Source of the DNA: a virus
IMG/VR virus record: IMGVR_UViG_3300021963_000477
Coordinates: 1-29,722 of that record
Length of the DNA stretch: 29,722 nt
Reading direction: 5' to 3' (one strand)
Below the pieces are notes generated by a model. That model made no database searches, was not told the origin of the DNA, and was given only the letters and a program-made list of their open reading frames with translations. A program made the translations under genes and the position numbers. Below are positions 21,924 through 28,203 of this stretch, one piece after another (within the stretch, counting starts at the first letter, position 1; every line of letters starts with the position of its first letter).

Positions 21924-22113
21924 TGGTTTCGTGTTTTGGTCGTTTCTTAAAGTGGTCTAAAAATTCATTCTCGTCTATCTCTTCAACGCACATTAATCCA
22001 TCTGCATCTGTTAAGTAAACCACATAGTGATGTCCTTGCTTAGTTAAATGGTCTGTTAGAACGTTTGCTTCTGCAATCATTTCTTTTCCGTGGTCAATGA
22101 GATAGTATTTCAT
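21913..22113 (-). CDS. hypothetical protein (66 aa)
   Basis: The frame stays open upstream to 22158, but I start at MKYYLIDHGKEMIAEANVL (22113) because this ATG lies 1 base after the TAA of the preceding gene (TAAAATG), with an A-rich leader. The small protein has an alpha-beta look (GHHYVVYLTDADGLMCVEEI) and a Lys-rich end. It sits before the small terminase gene, overlapping it by 11 bp. Family unknown. Confidence 0.6.
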   Translation of the reverse strand: MKYYLIDHGKEMIAEANVLTDHLTKQGHHYVVYLTDADGLMCVEEIDENEFLDHFKKRPKHETNEK

Positions 22114-22114
22114 T

Positions 22115-22492
22115 TTACTCTGTTTCGTATTCATTAAATACCTGCTGCATCTTAACAATAATTTCTCTTAAGCAACTTGCACATGATGTAGGTTCTCTTC
22201 TTACATGGAAAACTCTGTTGTAGATGTTTAAGATAGCTTCTTGTTCTGTTGGTTTAATGCTAGTTTTGAATAGTACCTGAGATTCGTTTAGGTAGTTGTA
22301 TTCGTCTTCTGTTAGGCATTCAGGTTTGTTGTAAGGAAACAATGCGTTGAGCTTCTCTTTACGTGCTTGACATCCGCAGTCCTCTCCTGCGACAAAGTTT
22401 ACTAGTTTAGAAATACCTGTTAGCTTTAGTACATTCTCTACTGTATCTCCTAGTCCTTCTGCTTTCTTTCTTGGTGTTCGTGTTTTTGTCAT
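22115..22492 (-). CDS. conserved Cys-rich protein before terminase (125 aa)
   Basis: The basic N terminus (MTKTRTPRKKAEGLGDTVEN) leads into a domain with CGC (residues 39-41, EDCGCQARKEKLNALFPY), a single Cys in PECLTEDEY, and a C-terminal TSCASCLREI. The cysteine pairs suggest a metal-binding fold. I recall similar proteins (GLGDTVE... DCGC) next to terminase in other Bacteroidota phages. A packaging or DNA-binding role is possible from position but unproved. Confidence 0.6.
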   Translation of the reverse strand: MTKTRTPRKKAEGLGDTVENVLKLTGISKLVNFVAGEDCGCQARKEKLNALFPYNKPECLTEDEYNYLNESQVLFKTSIKPTEQEAILNIYNRVFHVRREPTSCASCLREIIVKMQQVFNEYETE

Positions 22493-22495
22493 AAT

Positions 22496-23020
22496 CTATT
22501 TTATTAGTTCAAAATCTTTATTTAAATAATCGCTGTAGTCTTCTCCGACTGATTCTTGTAATCTTTTCTTACATCTTTTTAACGTATGGAAAATAGATGT
22601 GTAATGTATTCCTGTAGCTTCTGCTATTTCTCGCATTGATAGCTCCGTCTTTCTGTACAAATCAAATAACATTTTGTCGTAGTGATGCCACTTCTTTGTT
22701 TCTTGTTCAATCAAATCGTCAATTTTATTTATTGCTTCCTGACTCTCTATTGAATCTTCATAGCTTAAACTATAGATTGCATCTAAACTTACTTTTTCGT
22801 GTTTCTGTAGCCTTAAATGGTCTATGTATACGCTTCGTATAACTAACCACATCATGCTTCTGTTGATAGTCGTAGTAACAATCTTGTCTATATGATTTAA
22901 ACGAAGAATTTTCAGATATGTTTCTTGTATGATATCATCAGCGTAGAAGTATTCACCAAAGCTATTGACTACCTTGACCCAATCCTTGTGATGATTTGTT
23001 AATAATGTGAGCTTGTCCAT
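22496..23020 (-). CDS. phage RNA polymerase sigma factor (sigma-70/ECF-like)
   Basis: The 174-residue protein has the two core sigma domains. Region 2 (about residues 25-75) includes YADDIIQETYLKIL, the polymerase-binding helix, and a C-terminal region 4 helix-turn-helix (about 125-155) includes LSMREIAEATGIHYTSIFHTLKR. It lacks sigma regions 1.1 and 3, as ECF types do. It is the first gene of the late operon, directly after a terminator and a candidate promoter, so it may switch host polymerase to late genes. Its own target promoter is not identified. A transcription regulator of the same fold is the alternative. Confidence 0.75.
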   Translation of the reverse strand: MDKLTLLTNHHKDWVKVVNSFGEYFYADDIIQETYLKILRLNHIDKIVTTTINRSMMWLVIRSVYIDHLRLQKHEKVSLDAIYSLSYEDSIESQEAINKIDDLIEQETKKWHHYDKMLFDLYRKTELSMREIAEATGIHYTSIFHTLKRCKKRLQESVGEDYSDYLNKDFELIK

Positions 23021-23035
23021 TGATTAAATTCTAAT

Positions 23036-23069
23036 CAAACTTACGATGAAAATCTAATCACGTTGCTAA
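23036..23069 (-). promoter_or_regulatory. candidate promoter of the sigma factor / late operon
   Basis: On the minus strand TAAGTTTG (23036-23043) matches the TAnnTTTG -7 consensus. TTAG lies 22 bases upstream (23066-23069), the same weak -33 variant seen at two other sites. Transcription would start about 10 bases before the ATG at 23020. The box lies downstream of the terminator at 23085-23109, where a new promoter is needed. Confidence 0.55.
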
Positions 23070-23084
23070 AAAGTTTTCAACAAT

Positions 23085-23109
23085 AAAAAAGCCACCTGTT
23101 AAAGTGGCT
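23085..23109 (-). terminator. rho-independent terminator of the early operon
   Basis: On the minus strand AGCCAC (23104-23109) pairs with GTGGCT (23090-23095) around an 8-nt loop, and a run of six Ts follows. It lies about 40 bp after the stop of the last early gene. It separates replication genes from the sigma-led late operon. Confidence 0.8.
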
Positions 23110-23149
23110 CTAAAAAGAATCTATTGCAGTTCTTATGGTATGCTTTAGA

Positions 23150-23350
23150 TTACATTGTTTCCCTTAATAAATATTCGTCTAATTTAATTGCAGTGCTTAG
23201 TGTGATATCTTTGCCCTGTAAAAATTTGTCTATTTGGTATTGGTGAAACTTTCCTGTCTTTGATTTAATGTCCTGCACAATTTGGTTTCGTGTTTTGGTA
23301 CGAAGCAACATCTCTAATTGCTTTCGCAATCCTCCCTCGTCAATGTACAT
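23150..23350 (-). CDS. small helical, possibly DNA-binding protein (66 aa)
   Basis: The product has a helix-rich pattern with KTRNQIVQDIKSKTGKFHQY followed by QIDKFLQGKDITLSTAIKLD. That resembles the second half of an XRE-type helix-turn-helix (a Q-x-x-x-F-L-x-G-K spacing). It is too short to be a full repressor and may bind DNA or be a small regulator. It is the last gene of the early operon, joined by TAATG to the SSB-like gene. Confidence 0.55.
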   Translation of the reverse strand: MYIDEGGLRKQLEMLLRTKTRNQIVQDIKSKTGKFHQYQIDKFLQGKDITLSTAIKLDEYLLRETM

Positions 23351-23700
23351 TAGAATGGTAAATCGTCATCCAATGAATCTGATACTGGAACTCTTTCCAT
23401 TGTTGCAGGTGCTACGTAAGGTTCTGAGAAAGCTGCAGAGAAGAATGAACCTGCTTTACCTTGTTTTACCCATAAGGCAACTTCCATTTCTTTGCCGTTT
23501 ACGTTTACTTTTCCTTTGTAGTCGGGGTGGTTATCAGCTTTCTTGTTCGTGTTTTTGAAGATTGCTCCCGTGTTTAACTTGTTTTCCATTGTATATTTAT
23601 TTATTTGTTTACTTAATTCGTATTTTTCTACTTGTGGTTTGACTATTGTTTCGATGACATAATTAGCTTTAACATTAAAATCATCCCAATCTATTTTCAT
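23350..23700 (-). CDS. DUF736-like protein with SSB-type acidic tail
   Basis: I start at MKIDWDDFNV (23700), 7 bases after the stop of the upstream membrane protein gene; a later start (MENKLNTG, 23589) is possible. Residues 43-95 (NTGAIFKNTNKKADNHPDYK, then GKVNVNGKEMEVALWVKQGK) resemble DUF736/OB-like proteins. The C-terminal DDDLPF is the acidic tip typical of single-stranded DNA-binding proteins, which recruits replication and repair partners. Phage SSB-like function fits the recombination genes around it. Residues 1-37 form a helical extension whose role is unclear. Confidence 0.55.
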   Translation of the reverse strand: MKIDWDDFNVKANYVIETIVKPQVEKYELSKQINKYTMENKLNTGAIFKNTNKKADNHPDYKGKVNVNGKEMEVALWVKQGKAGSFFSAAFSEPYVAPATMERVPVSDSLDDDLPF

Positions 23701-23707
23701 ATTACTT

Positions 23708-23812
23708 TTAAAATGCTCCTCGCCATACATAACCTACAAAGTGCAGGAATCCATAGCAAAAAACGGATAGTACAAAGAGTAGGAATATGATTGCTTTGGT
23801 TTTCTCTTTCAT
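23708..23812 (-). CDS. tiny single-helix membrane protein (34 aa)
   Basis: The 34-codon frame (MKEKTKAIIFLLFVLSVFCY...) is a basic start, one transmembrane helix (about residues 7-27) and an aromatic end (GYVWRGAF). Its ATG overlaps the stop of the endonuclease gene (ATGA at 23809-23812) and its stop lies 7 bp before the SSB-like gene. The tight packing supports translation. It may act on the host membrane early in infection, but nothing identifies a target. Confidence 0.6.
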   Translation of the reverse strand: MKEKTKAIIFLLFVLSVFCYGFLHFVGYVWRGAF

Positions 23813-24318
23813 TGTGTTATAGTTTCTAGTTTGTTTTTATATGCTAAATGAGCATCTATTTCATTAATATATGTTCCAAGATAAATTATTTTTTTATCTA
23901 TTACTATTTGTGATTTCCATCTATTTCCCGATTTATAAACTCCTTTTAAATTACTAGAGTATCTACCTTGTGTTTTACAAACATTAAATCTTTGAGTTAC
24001 AATCTGTAAATTTTCCATTTTATTATCAGATGGGTCATCATTAATATGGTCAACTACTAGTTTTAATCCATTCGGTTTATGATTTAAAAATGCTTCTGCA
24101 ACTAATTGATGAACCATTCTGAATTTCTTTACTCCATTATTATATAAATTAACAGCTAAATATCCTTCTCCTCTATCGCATAATTTTAATAATTTGCCAT
24201 TATGTTTTTGTCTTGCTCCATTTGATGAAATCCATTCTTTAGGTAAACTTTTTACATTTCCTAAATTACTCACTTGGTATAGATTTTCATATCCTACTAT
24301 ATCTTTCCAAATCTCCAT
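23809..24318 (-). CDS. HNH homing endonuclease (NUMOD4-HNH-AP2 type)
   Basis: The 169-residue protein has an N-terminal NUMOD4 motif (WKDIVGYENLYQVSNLGNVKSL). A central HNH nuclease (VHQLVAEAFLN, then VVDHINDDPSDNKMENLQIV) has the expected His and Asn residues (His91, Asn100/Asn103). A C-terminal AP2-like DNA-binding repeat (GVYKSGNRWKSQIVI) follows. Such free-standing nucleases cut alleles that lack them and spread between phages. It looks like a guest in the early operon, and its stretch is AT-richer than the neighbours. Even so, its stop overlaps the start of the next small gene, so it is built into the operon. Confidence 0.85.
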   Translation of the reverse strand: MEIWKDIVGYENLYQVSNLGNVKSLPKEWISSNGARQKHNGKLLKLCDRGEGYLAVNLYNNGVKKFRMVHQLVAEAFLNHKPNGLKLVVDHINDDPSDNKMENLQIVTQRFNVCKTQGRYSSNLKGVYKSGNRWKSQIVIDKKIIYLGTYINEIDAHLAYKNKLETITQ

Positions 24319-24321
24319 GTC

Positions 24322-24600
24322 TTATTGTTTAAAGGTTTCGTGTTTCACTCCGAATTCATCATATGTAGTGATTGTCGCATCTCCAACTCTTATTTTTGGT
24401 TCATTAGGCTCATCAACTATTCTAAATGATTCCCTTTCATCCTCCACACTATCGTCCACTATCTGAAGGTTACCAGTGAAGCAGTACCCAGTACATTTGA
24501 GAAGTCGTTCGAGTATTTCTAACATCTCATCCATATTGACATCATTGTGTTTGACCTCATAGGTAACGGTGTGTTCGTATTGTTCTATCGTTATTTTCAT
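24322..24600 (-). CDS. hypothetical protein (92 aa)
   Basis: The first 50 residues read as a beta-helix-beta unit (MKITIEQYEHTVTYEVKHND, then MDEMLEILERLLKCTGYCFTG), a pattern I recall from other Bacteroidota phages. The rest is acidic and less ordered (VEDERESFRIVDEPNEPK). The leader AAATAAAAACGAA before the ATG at 24600 is of the common type in this phage. It overlaps the preceding gene by 4 bp. Function unknown. Confidence 0.55.
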   Translation of the reverse strand: MKITIEQYEHTVTYEVKHNDVNMDEMLEILERLLKCTGYCFTGNLQIVDDSVEDERESFRIVDEPNEPKIRVGDATITTYDEFGVKHETFKQ

Positions 24601-24809
24601 TTCGTTTTTATTTCAAATCCAATTTTTACTATTTCGTATTTAAGTTTAACTATTTTATTTTGACTCATAACATCTACTACTTCTTGGATAAAATTTTGAA
24701 TTTCATTCCATTCTAATGTTGTTATTTTATCTTGAGTGGTGGTATTAAAATATTGTTCAAAATAATTTCCGCCTATTTCTTCATTATAAAACTCTGATTG
24801 TATTTTCAT
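24597..24809 (-). CDS. hypothetical protein (70 aa)
   Basis: A small acidic protein with a likely helical middle (TLEWNEIQNFIQEVVDVMSQ) and a beta-like end (KIVKLKYEIVKIGFEIK). The start has the leader TAAACACGAA and the stop overlaps the next ATG (ATGA). Nothing in it is recognised. It belongs to the run of small genes between the recombination genes and the endonuclease. Confidence 0.5.
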   Translation of the reverse strand: MKIQSEFYNEEIGGNYFEQYFNTTTQDKITTLEWNEIQNFIQEVVDVMSQNKIVKLKYEIVKIGFEIKTK

Positions 24810-24816
24810 TTCGTGT

Positions 24817-25044
24817 TTATTTAGGCATTGTTCTACTTAAATCTTTGCTTTTGTATTCGTCTTTCAATTTTTCCAAATATAAAACGAAGTCCATAGCTTC
24901 CTCTTGTGCGTGTGTAAGCCATTGTAACGTGTCTAAATCGGTTCTTTCAAGCGTTGTGTTGTACTTGTTTATTCCTACTTGTGAACGTTCGCTGAATCGA
25001 CTAAGAACACGTAATACTATTTTATCTTCTATTTGTTGTTTCAT
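24817..25044 (-). CDS. hypothetical protein (75 aa)
   Basis: The product has the pattern KYNTTLERTDLDTLQWLTHA followed by QEEAMDFVLYLEKLK. I recall it from many phage genomes as a short conserved helical protein, loosely like MazG/all-alpha nucleotide hydrolase segments (E-E-x-x-D), but it is too short for a full enzyme. It could act as a dimer. It follows its upstream neighbour by an ATGA overlap (25041-25044). Confidence 0.55.
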   Translation of the reverse strand: MKQQIEDKIVLRVLSRFSERSQVGINKYNTTLERTDLDTLQWLTHAQEEAMDFVLYLEKLKDEYKSKDLSRTMPK

Positions 25045-25241
25045 AGTTTTTTTATTTCGTTTGTAACTGAAATGTAAAATCCAAGTTCTATAACATTTTT
25101 CTTTGGCGATTCATACAATAATTCAAGCATTTGACCAACTGCAATTAATGAACATTCTTTAGCGGTTCCTTTTAATTTAATATGTGATAAAATACCTTCA
25201 TATCTTTCAATTAATTCTTCTGCTTTTTCTTTCGGTGTCAT
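25041..25241 (-). CDS. hypothetical protein (66 aa)
   Basis: The frame runs further upstream to 25277, but MTPKEKAEELIERYEGILSH (25241) is the better start because it overlaps the nuclease stop (ATGA). The protein looks wholly helical (AKECSLIAVGQMLELLYESP). I recall similar short helical proteins in phages of this group. No function is evident. Confidence 0.55.
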   Translation of the reverse strand: MTPKEKAEELIERYEGILSHIKLKGTAKECSLIAVGQMLELLYESPKKNVIELGFYISVTNEIKKL

Positions 25242-25909
25242 AAGAAATTTATTAAAGTGTTGTAATACTCTCGGCAAAGTTCAACCTGTTCTTTTATTTT
25301 TTCTATAACTGCTTCGTCTTTCTGTACATAAAATACTTTTACACGTCTGTTCTTTGGGATATGTGAGAAGATATGCTTCTTTTGTATTTCGTCACGCAAG
25401 TCCAAACTTTCCTCCATTAGATTAAGTTTCCAGTGCGTTCTTCTAATCTCGTCTTCAACCATTAGTTCAGGTGTATCAACTAAGCAGTAACAAAGCATTG
25501 ATTGTTGCTTACCTGTTAGCCACATATAGCCTTGAAGTTGGTAGAAATAATCCTTTGTAGGTATCTCAGTTTCAAAAAACGGAAAGGTAGAACCATCCCA
25601 AGAAGATTTAACATCTAAAAGAACTTCTTCCGTGTTTACGTCAGGAGTACCTGTAATCCAATCATTCTCGAAATACTCCTCGTTTTTGTAGATAAATCCA
25701 ACGTCTAACACTTCGTTAACTAGATTGATTGATTCGTTTTCTACTTCGTTTCCTTTGTCTGTGTAACGTGAGCTGAACTCTTTTCTGATTCCGTATTTAT
25801 CTTGTAAGACTAACTCGTGAATGTAAGTCTTTGCAGTCTGTGAAAGCACCTCACTCTTATTGCGAGGTGCTGACATTATTTTACCTATAGCAGAGCATCT
25901 AACTTTCAT
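25238..25909 (-). CDS. YqaJ/lambda exonuclease-like recombination nuclease
   Basis: The 223-residue protein carries PD-(D/E)xK nuclease features of the YqaJ/RedX group: SSRYTDKGNEVENESINLVN (E-x-x-x-E), then WITGTPDVNTEEVLLDVKSS (Asp-x(n)-D-V-K) and FYQLQGYMWLTGKQQSML. It would chew 5' ends to give single strands for the annealing protein encoded just upstream (ATGA overlap at 25906-25909). The pair resembles lambda Exo/Beta and other phage recombination systems. Length is normal. Confidence 0.8.
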   Translation of the reverse strand: MKVRCSAIGKIMSAPRNKSEVLSQTAKTYIHELVLQDKYGIRKEFSSRYTDKGNEVENESINLVNEVLDVGFIYKNEEYFENDWITGTPDVNTEEVLLDVKSSWDGSTFPFFETEIPTKDYFYQLQGYMWLTGKQQSMLCYCLVDTPELMVEDEIRRTHWKLNLMEESLDLRDEIQKKHIFSHIPKNRRVKVFYVQKDEAVIEKIKEQVELCREYYNTLINFL

Positions 25910-26445
25910 AGTGCGTTCAATATATCAATTTGACCATCTGTTAACTGAAATTTACTCTCTAAAGATTCACGTGTAATCTTTCCATCCGTTACTGCTTTGA
26001 CTGCATCTTGGAATCTTTTAGAGTCTAGTGCTTGTTTCTTTGGTTGCACTGGAGTATTGTCTTTTGAGTCGGGGTCTGATTCAGTTTCGTCAATTAAGAA
26101 TAGTCCGTTTAATGCGTACTTACGTGCATAACTTGATGCAGTTCCTGTACATTGTTCTGATGACATTCCTTTATGTTCTCCAAGTTCTGCAAATCCAAGT
26201 GTGTAAACTTCTGTATCTACACCATCAACATCTTTAATCCATAGTGATGCAGTAGCTTTTAAAAATAGCTTATCGCCTACCTGAATAATATCATCTGATA
26301 ATGTTAATGTTGCTTCGTGTTTCTGTAGAACAGGTTTTAACGATTCTAAAATCTGCTCTGCACTACGATACTTGTACTTACCGAATGAGTTGAAGCTACC
26401 TTTTGGACATTTTAATTCTGCCTGAATTTTTAATAGATTTTTCAT
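25906..26445 (-). CDS. erf: ERF-family single-strand annealing protein
   Basis: The 179-residue protein has the ERF core: FGKYKYRSAEQILESLKPVL near the start (residues 21-40) and GMSSEQCTGTASSYARKYAL with NGLFLIDETESD. The C-terminal 50 residues form a short helical domain (ESKFQLTDGQIDIL). ERF proteins anneal complementary single strands and help phage DNA circularise or recombine. It is translated just before the partner exonuclease, and a candidate promoter stands in front of it (26469-26502). Confidence 0.85.
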   Translation of the reverse strand: MKNLLKIQAELKCPKGSFNSFGKYKYRSAEQILESLKPVLQKHEATLTLSDDIIQVGDKLFLKATASLWIKDVDGVDTEVYTLGFAELGEHKGMSSEQCTGTASSYARKYALNGLFLIDETESDPDSKDNTPVQPKKQALDSKRFQDAVKAVTDGKITRESLESKFQLTDGQIDILNAL

Positions 26446-26468
26446 AATAAATTGGTTTTTGTTATACG

Positions 26469-26502
26469 CAAATATAATACTTTATTTCATATCTCGTACT
26501 AA
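26469..26502 (-). promoter_or_regulatory. candidate promoter for the erf-exonuclease genes
   Basis: On the minus strand TATATTTG (26469-26476) matches the -7 consensus TAnnTTTG, and TTAG (26499-26502) stands 22 bases upstream. It overlaps the end of the NinG gene and precedes erf by about 25 bp, so a second start for this block is plausible. AT-rich sequence makes chance matches likely. Confidence 0.45.
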
Positions 26503-27009
26503 ATCTTTATATTTTTTTATGATTTCTTTTAGTTCGTCTTTCGTGAACTTTCTTTCTATATGTGCTATTGAATCTAACTCACTCAATTTATCCTCTCCAT
26601 ATCTTTTGATAAACCCTAACCTGTAATTATTTATATCACCTGACTTATCTTTATTGCAAGGTCTTGAGCATTGAGCATTAACATTAAATTCATTAAAACG
26701 CAGGTTGCTATGACCTCCTGCACTCCACAAATGTCCTGCATCCATATTTCCTTTTCGTATTGGTTTTCCACAAGATATGCAAGTTTCGTTTTTATCTCGT
26801 TCACGAATATACTTATTGAATACTATCTGAGCTGCCTTTACAATGTCTTGTACTGTTTCTAACTCGTTTTTCATTCGTGTTTTCGTCTGCTTCCATGTCT
26901 TCTCTTTTACCTCAGCTACAAAAGCACGGATGCACTCATCATTTAAACAATATTTGTGATTAAATCTGATAGGTTCAAACTTCTCTTTGCAGTTTTTACA
27001 TCTTGGCAT
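26482..27009 (-). CDS. ninG: NinG/Rap-type recombination protein
   Basis: The 175-residue protein has the NinG layout. An N-terminal zinc-like cluster (CKNCKEKFEPIRFNHKYC, residues 4-21) is followed by a helical part and a C-terminal HNH-like region. That region has CISCGKPIRKGNMDAGHLWS, HSNLRFNEFNVNAQC and CNKDKSGDINNYRLGFIKRYG. NinG/Rap of lambda is a structure-specific nuclease that cuts Holliday junctions and aids recombination. It stands with ERF and the exonuclease in one recombination block. Confidence 0.85.
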   Translation of the reverse strand: MPRCKNCKEKFEPIRFNHKYCLNDECIRAFVAEVKEKTWKQTKTRMKNELETVQDIVKAAQIVFNKYIRERDKNETCISCGKPIRKGNMDAGHLWSAGGHSNLRFNEFNVNAQCSRPCNKDKSGDINNYRLGFIKRYGEDKLSELDSIAHIERKFTKDELKEIIKKYKDLVRDMK

Positions 27010-27266
27010 CAGTCTAAGTTTATTGTTTCTTCAATCCATTGTCTAAATAGTAACTGCAACTGAACTTGTTGCTCGTATATTTCATCTCGTTTTTCTCCAT
27101 ATACCTGTAAAACTTTGTAGTCAACCTTTCTTATCTCGTCTGCTAGTATGTTAGCTTTTCGTTTTAAGTCTTGCTTAAAAACGAACTGATTGTTTAAGTC
27201 TTCAATGAAGTCTGCTAATACTGGAAGCACTGCTGATAGTGCTACTAATTTTTTCTCTTTAATCAT
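27009..27266 (-). CDS. helical hypothetical protein (85 aa)
   Basis: A charged, all-helical protein (IEDLNNQFVFKQDLKRKANI, then DEIRKVDYKVLQVYGEKRDE) with a probable coiled coil and no cysteine. It lies between the methyltransferase and NinG, with a one-base TGATG junction at 27009. I recall small proteins of this kind in other Flavobacterium-type phages, without assigned function. Confidence 0.55.
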   Translation of the reverse strand: MIKEKKLVALSAVLPVLADFIEDLNNQFVFKQDLKRKANILADEIRKVDYKVLQVYGEKRDEIYEQQVQLQLLFRQWIEETINLD

Positions 27267-27268
27267 TT

Positions 27269-27901
27269 TTAAAATAGTTTTTGTTGGTTTGTATGGTTTT
27301 TAATTCTTTGTATCGCTTTTTCGTAGTATTCAGCATCAAGTTCACAAGCGGTTAATTCGAATCCGTAATCATGACAAGCTATTGCAATACTTCCAGAACC
27401 TAAGTGCGTGTCAAGTATTTTATCTCCTTGCTTTCCATATTTGTCAAGAATCCATTTATAGAGTGAAGTAGGTTTCTGTGTCGGGTGTATTCTGTTTTGT
27501 TGTGATGGGTGTTTGTCATATTTTTTTGCACTTGAAGTAAAAGAAGTCCAAGCCATTTCAAACTGAGCAAAAGTAACATCTTCAGAAAATCCTTTATCCC
27601 AAAGCAACCAACAAGGCGATGGCGTTAAATGTTCAATCATATAATTTCCGCCCCAAACAATCTGCTCTTTAGATACTCTTTTCAGTTCGTTAAAATATTC
27701 TGCAGTAGGAATACAATTATCATTACCAGCAAATTTATGGTAATTACTTTTTTTATCTCCTTTTCTTCTACCCATAGAAACATTTATATTAATCCCATAC
27801 GGAGGGTCCACTATTGCTAAGTCAAAATAGTTGTCAGGATAACGTGCCATTAACTGCATATTATCTTCATTTGTTATGGTTATTTTATCAGTTACTTTCA
27901 T
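27269..27901 (-). CDS. beta-class site-specific DNA methyltransferase
   Basis: The 210-residue protein has motif IV DPPYG (residues 32-36) before the SAM-binding motif I LDTHLGSGS (163-171), with HPTQKP (139-144) between. This order marks the beta class of amino methyltransferases (N6-adenine or N4-cytosine). The asparagine/aspartate position and DPPY rather than SPPY favour adenine N6 methylation. No restriction nuclease lies nearby, so protection against host restriction, or marking for packaging or replication, is likely. The target site cannot be read from the sequence. It overlaps the upstream gene by ATGA. Confidence 0.88.
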   Translation of the reverse strand: MKVTDKITITNEDNMQLMARYPDNYFDLAIVDPPYGININVSMGRRKGDKKSNYHKFAGNDNCIPTAEYFNELKRVSKEQIVWGGNYMIEHLTPSPCWLLWDKGFSEDVTFAQFEMAWTSFTSSAKKYDKHPSQQNRIHPTQKPTSLYKWILDKYGKQGDKILDTHLGSGSIAIACHDYGFELTACELDAEYYEKAIQRIKNHTNQQKLF

Positions 27902-28194
27902 AGCTCAATATTCTTGTATTTTAATTCGTGTTCAAGTTCTTCAATTCTTTTCTTTAATTCTCCGTTTATATGCAGACACCTGTTGATTTCTCTTCCGTGT
28001 AAGCGTAGTTCTGTTTCAAGCTCTATGATTGCTAACTGCACCTGCTTTAAGTCGTTCTCCGTGTCTTTAGCTCCGTTTATGTACGCTTCTGCTGATGGTC
28101 GTTTCTCTTGTAACTCTTCTCGTGTTAGTTTGACTTTCCAAATGTTCTTTTGTATTAGTCCTTTGATGTAAAGTAGTTTTAATCCTATGTCCAT
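27898..28194 (-). CDS. coiled-coil hypothetical protein (98 aa)
   Basis: The C-terminal 55 residues are a clear coiled coil (LKQVQLAIIELETELRLHGR, then LKKRIEELEHELKYKN) after a basic N-terminal helix. It overlaps the methyltransferase start by 4 bp. It may serve as a dimer partner or scaffold for one of the replication proteins; nothing in it names a family. Confidence 0.55.
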   Translation of the reverse strand: MDIGLKLLYIKGLIQKNIWKVKLTREELQEKRPSAEAYINGAKDTENDLKQVQLAIIELETELRLHGREINRCLHINGELKKRIEELEHELKYKNIEL

Positions 28195-28203
28195 AATTTT
28201 AAT

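Noticed and set aside
23590-23730. MYGEEHFK start for the SSB-like gene.
   Set aside because: It overlaps the 34-codon membrane protein gene in another frame; the ATG at 23700 follows that gene's stop directly.
25041-25277. Longer 78-codon version starting MPRVLQHF.
   Set aside because: It overlaps the nuclease gene far more than other junctions; MTPKEKAEE at 25241 makes an ATGA junction.
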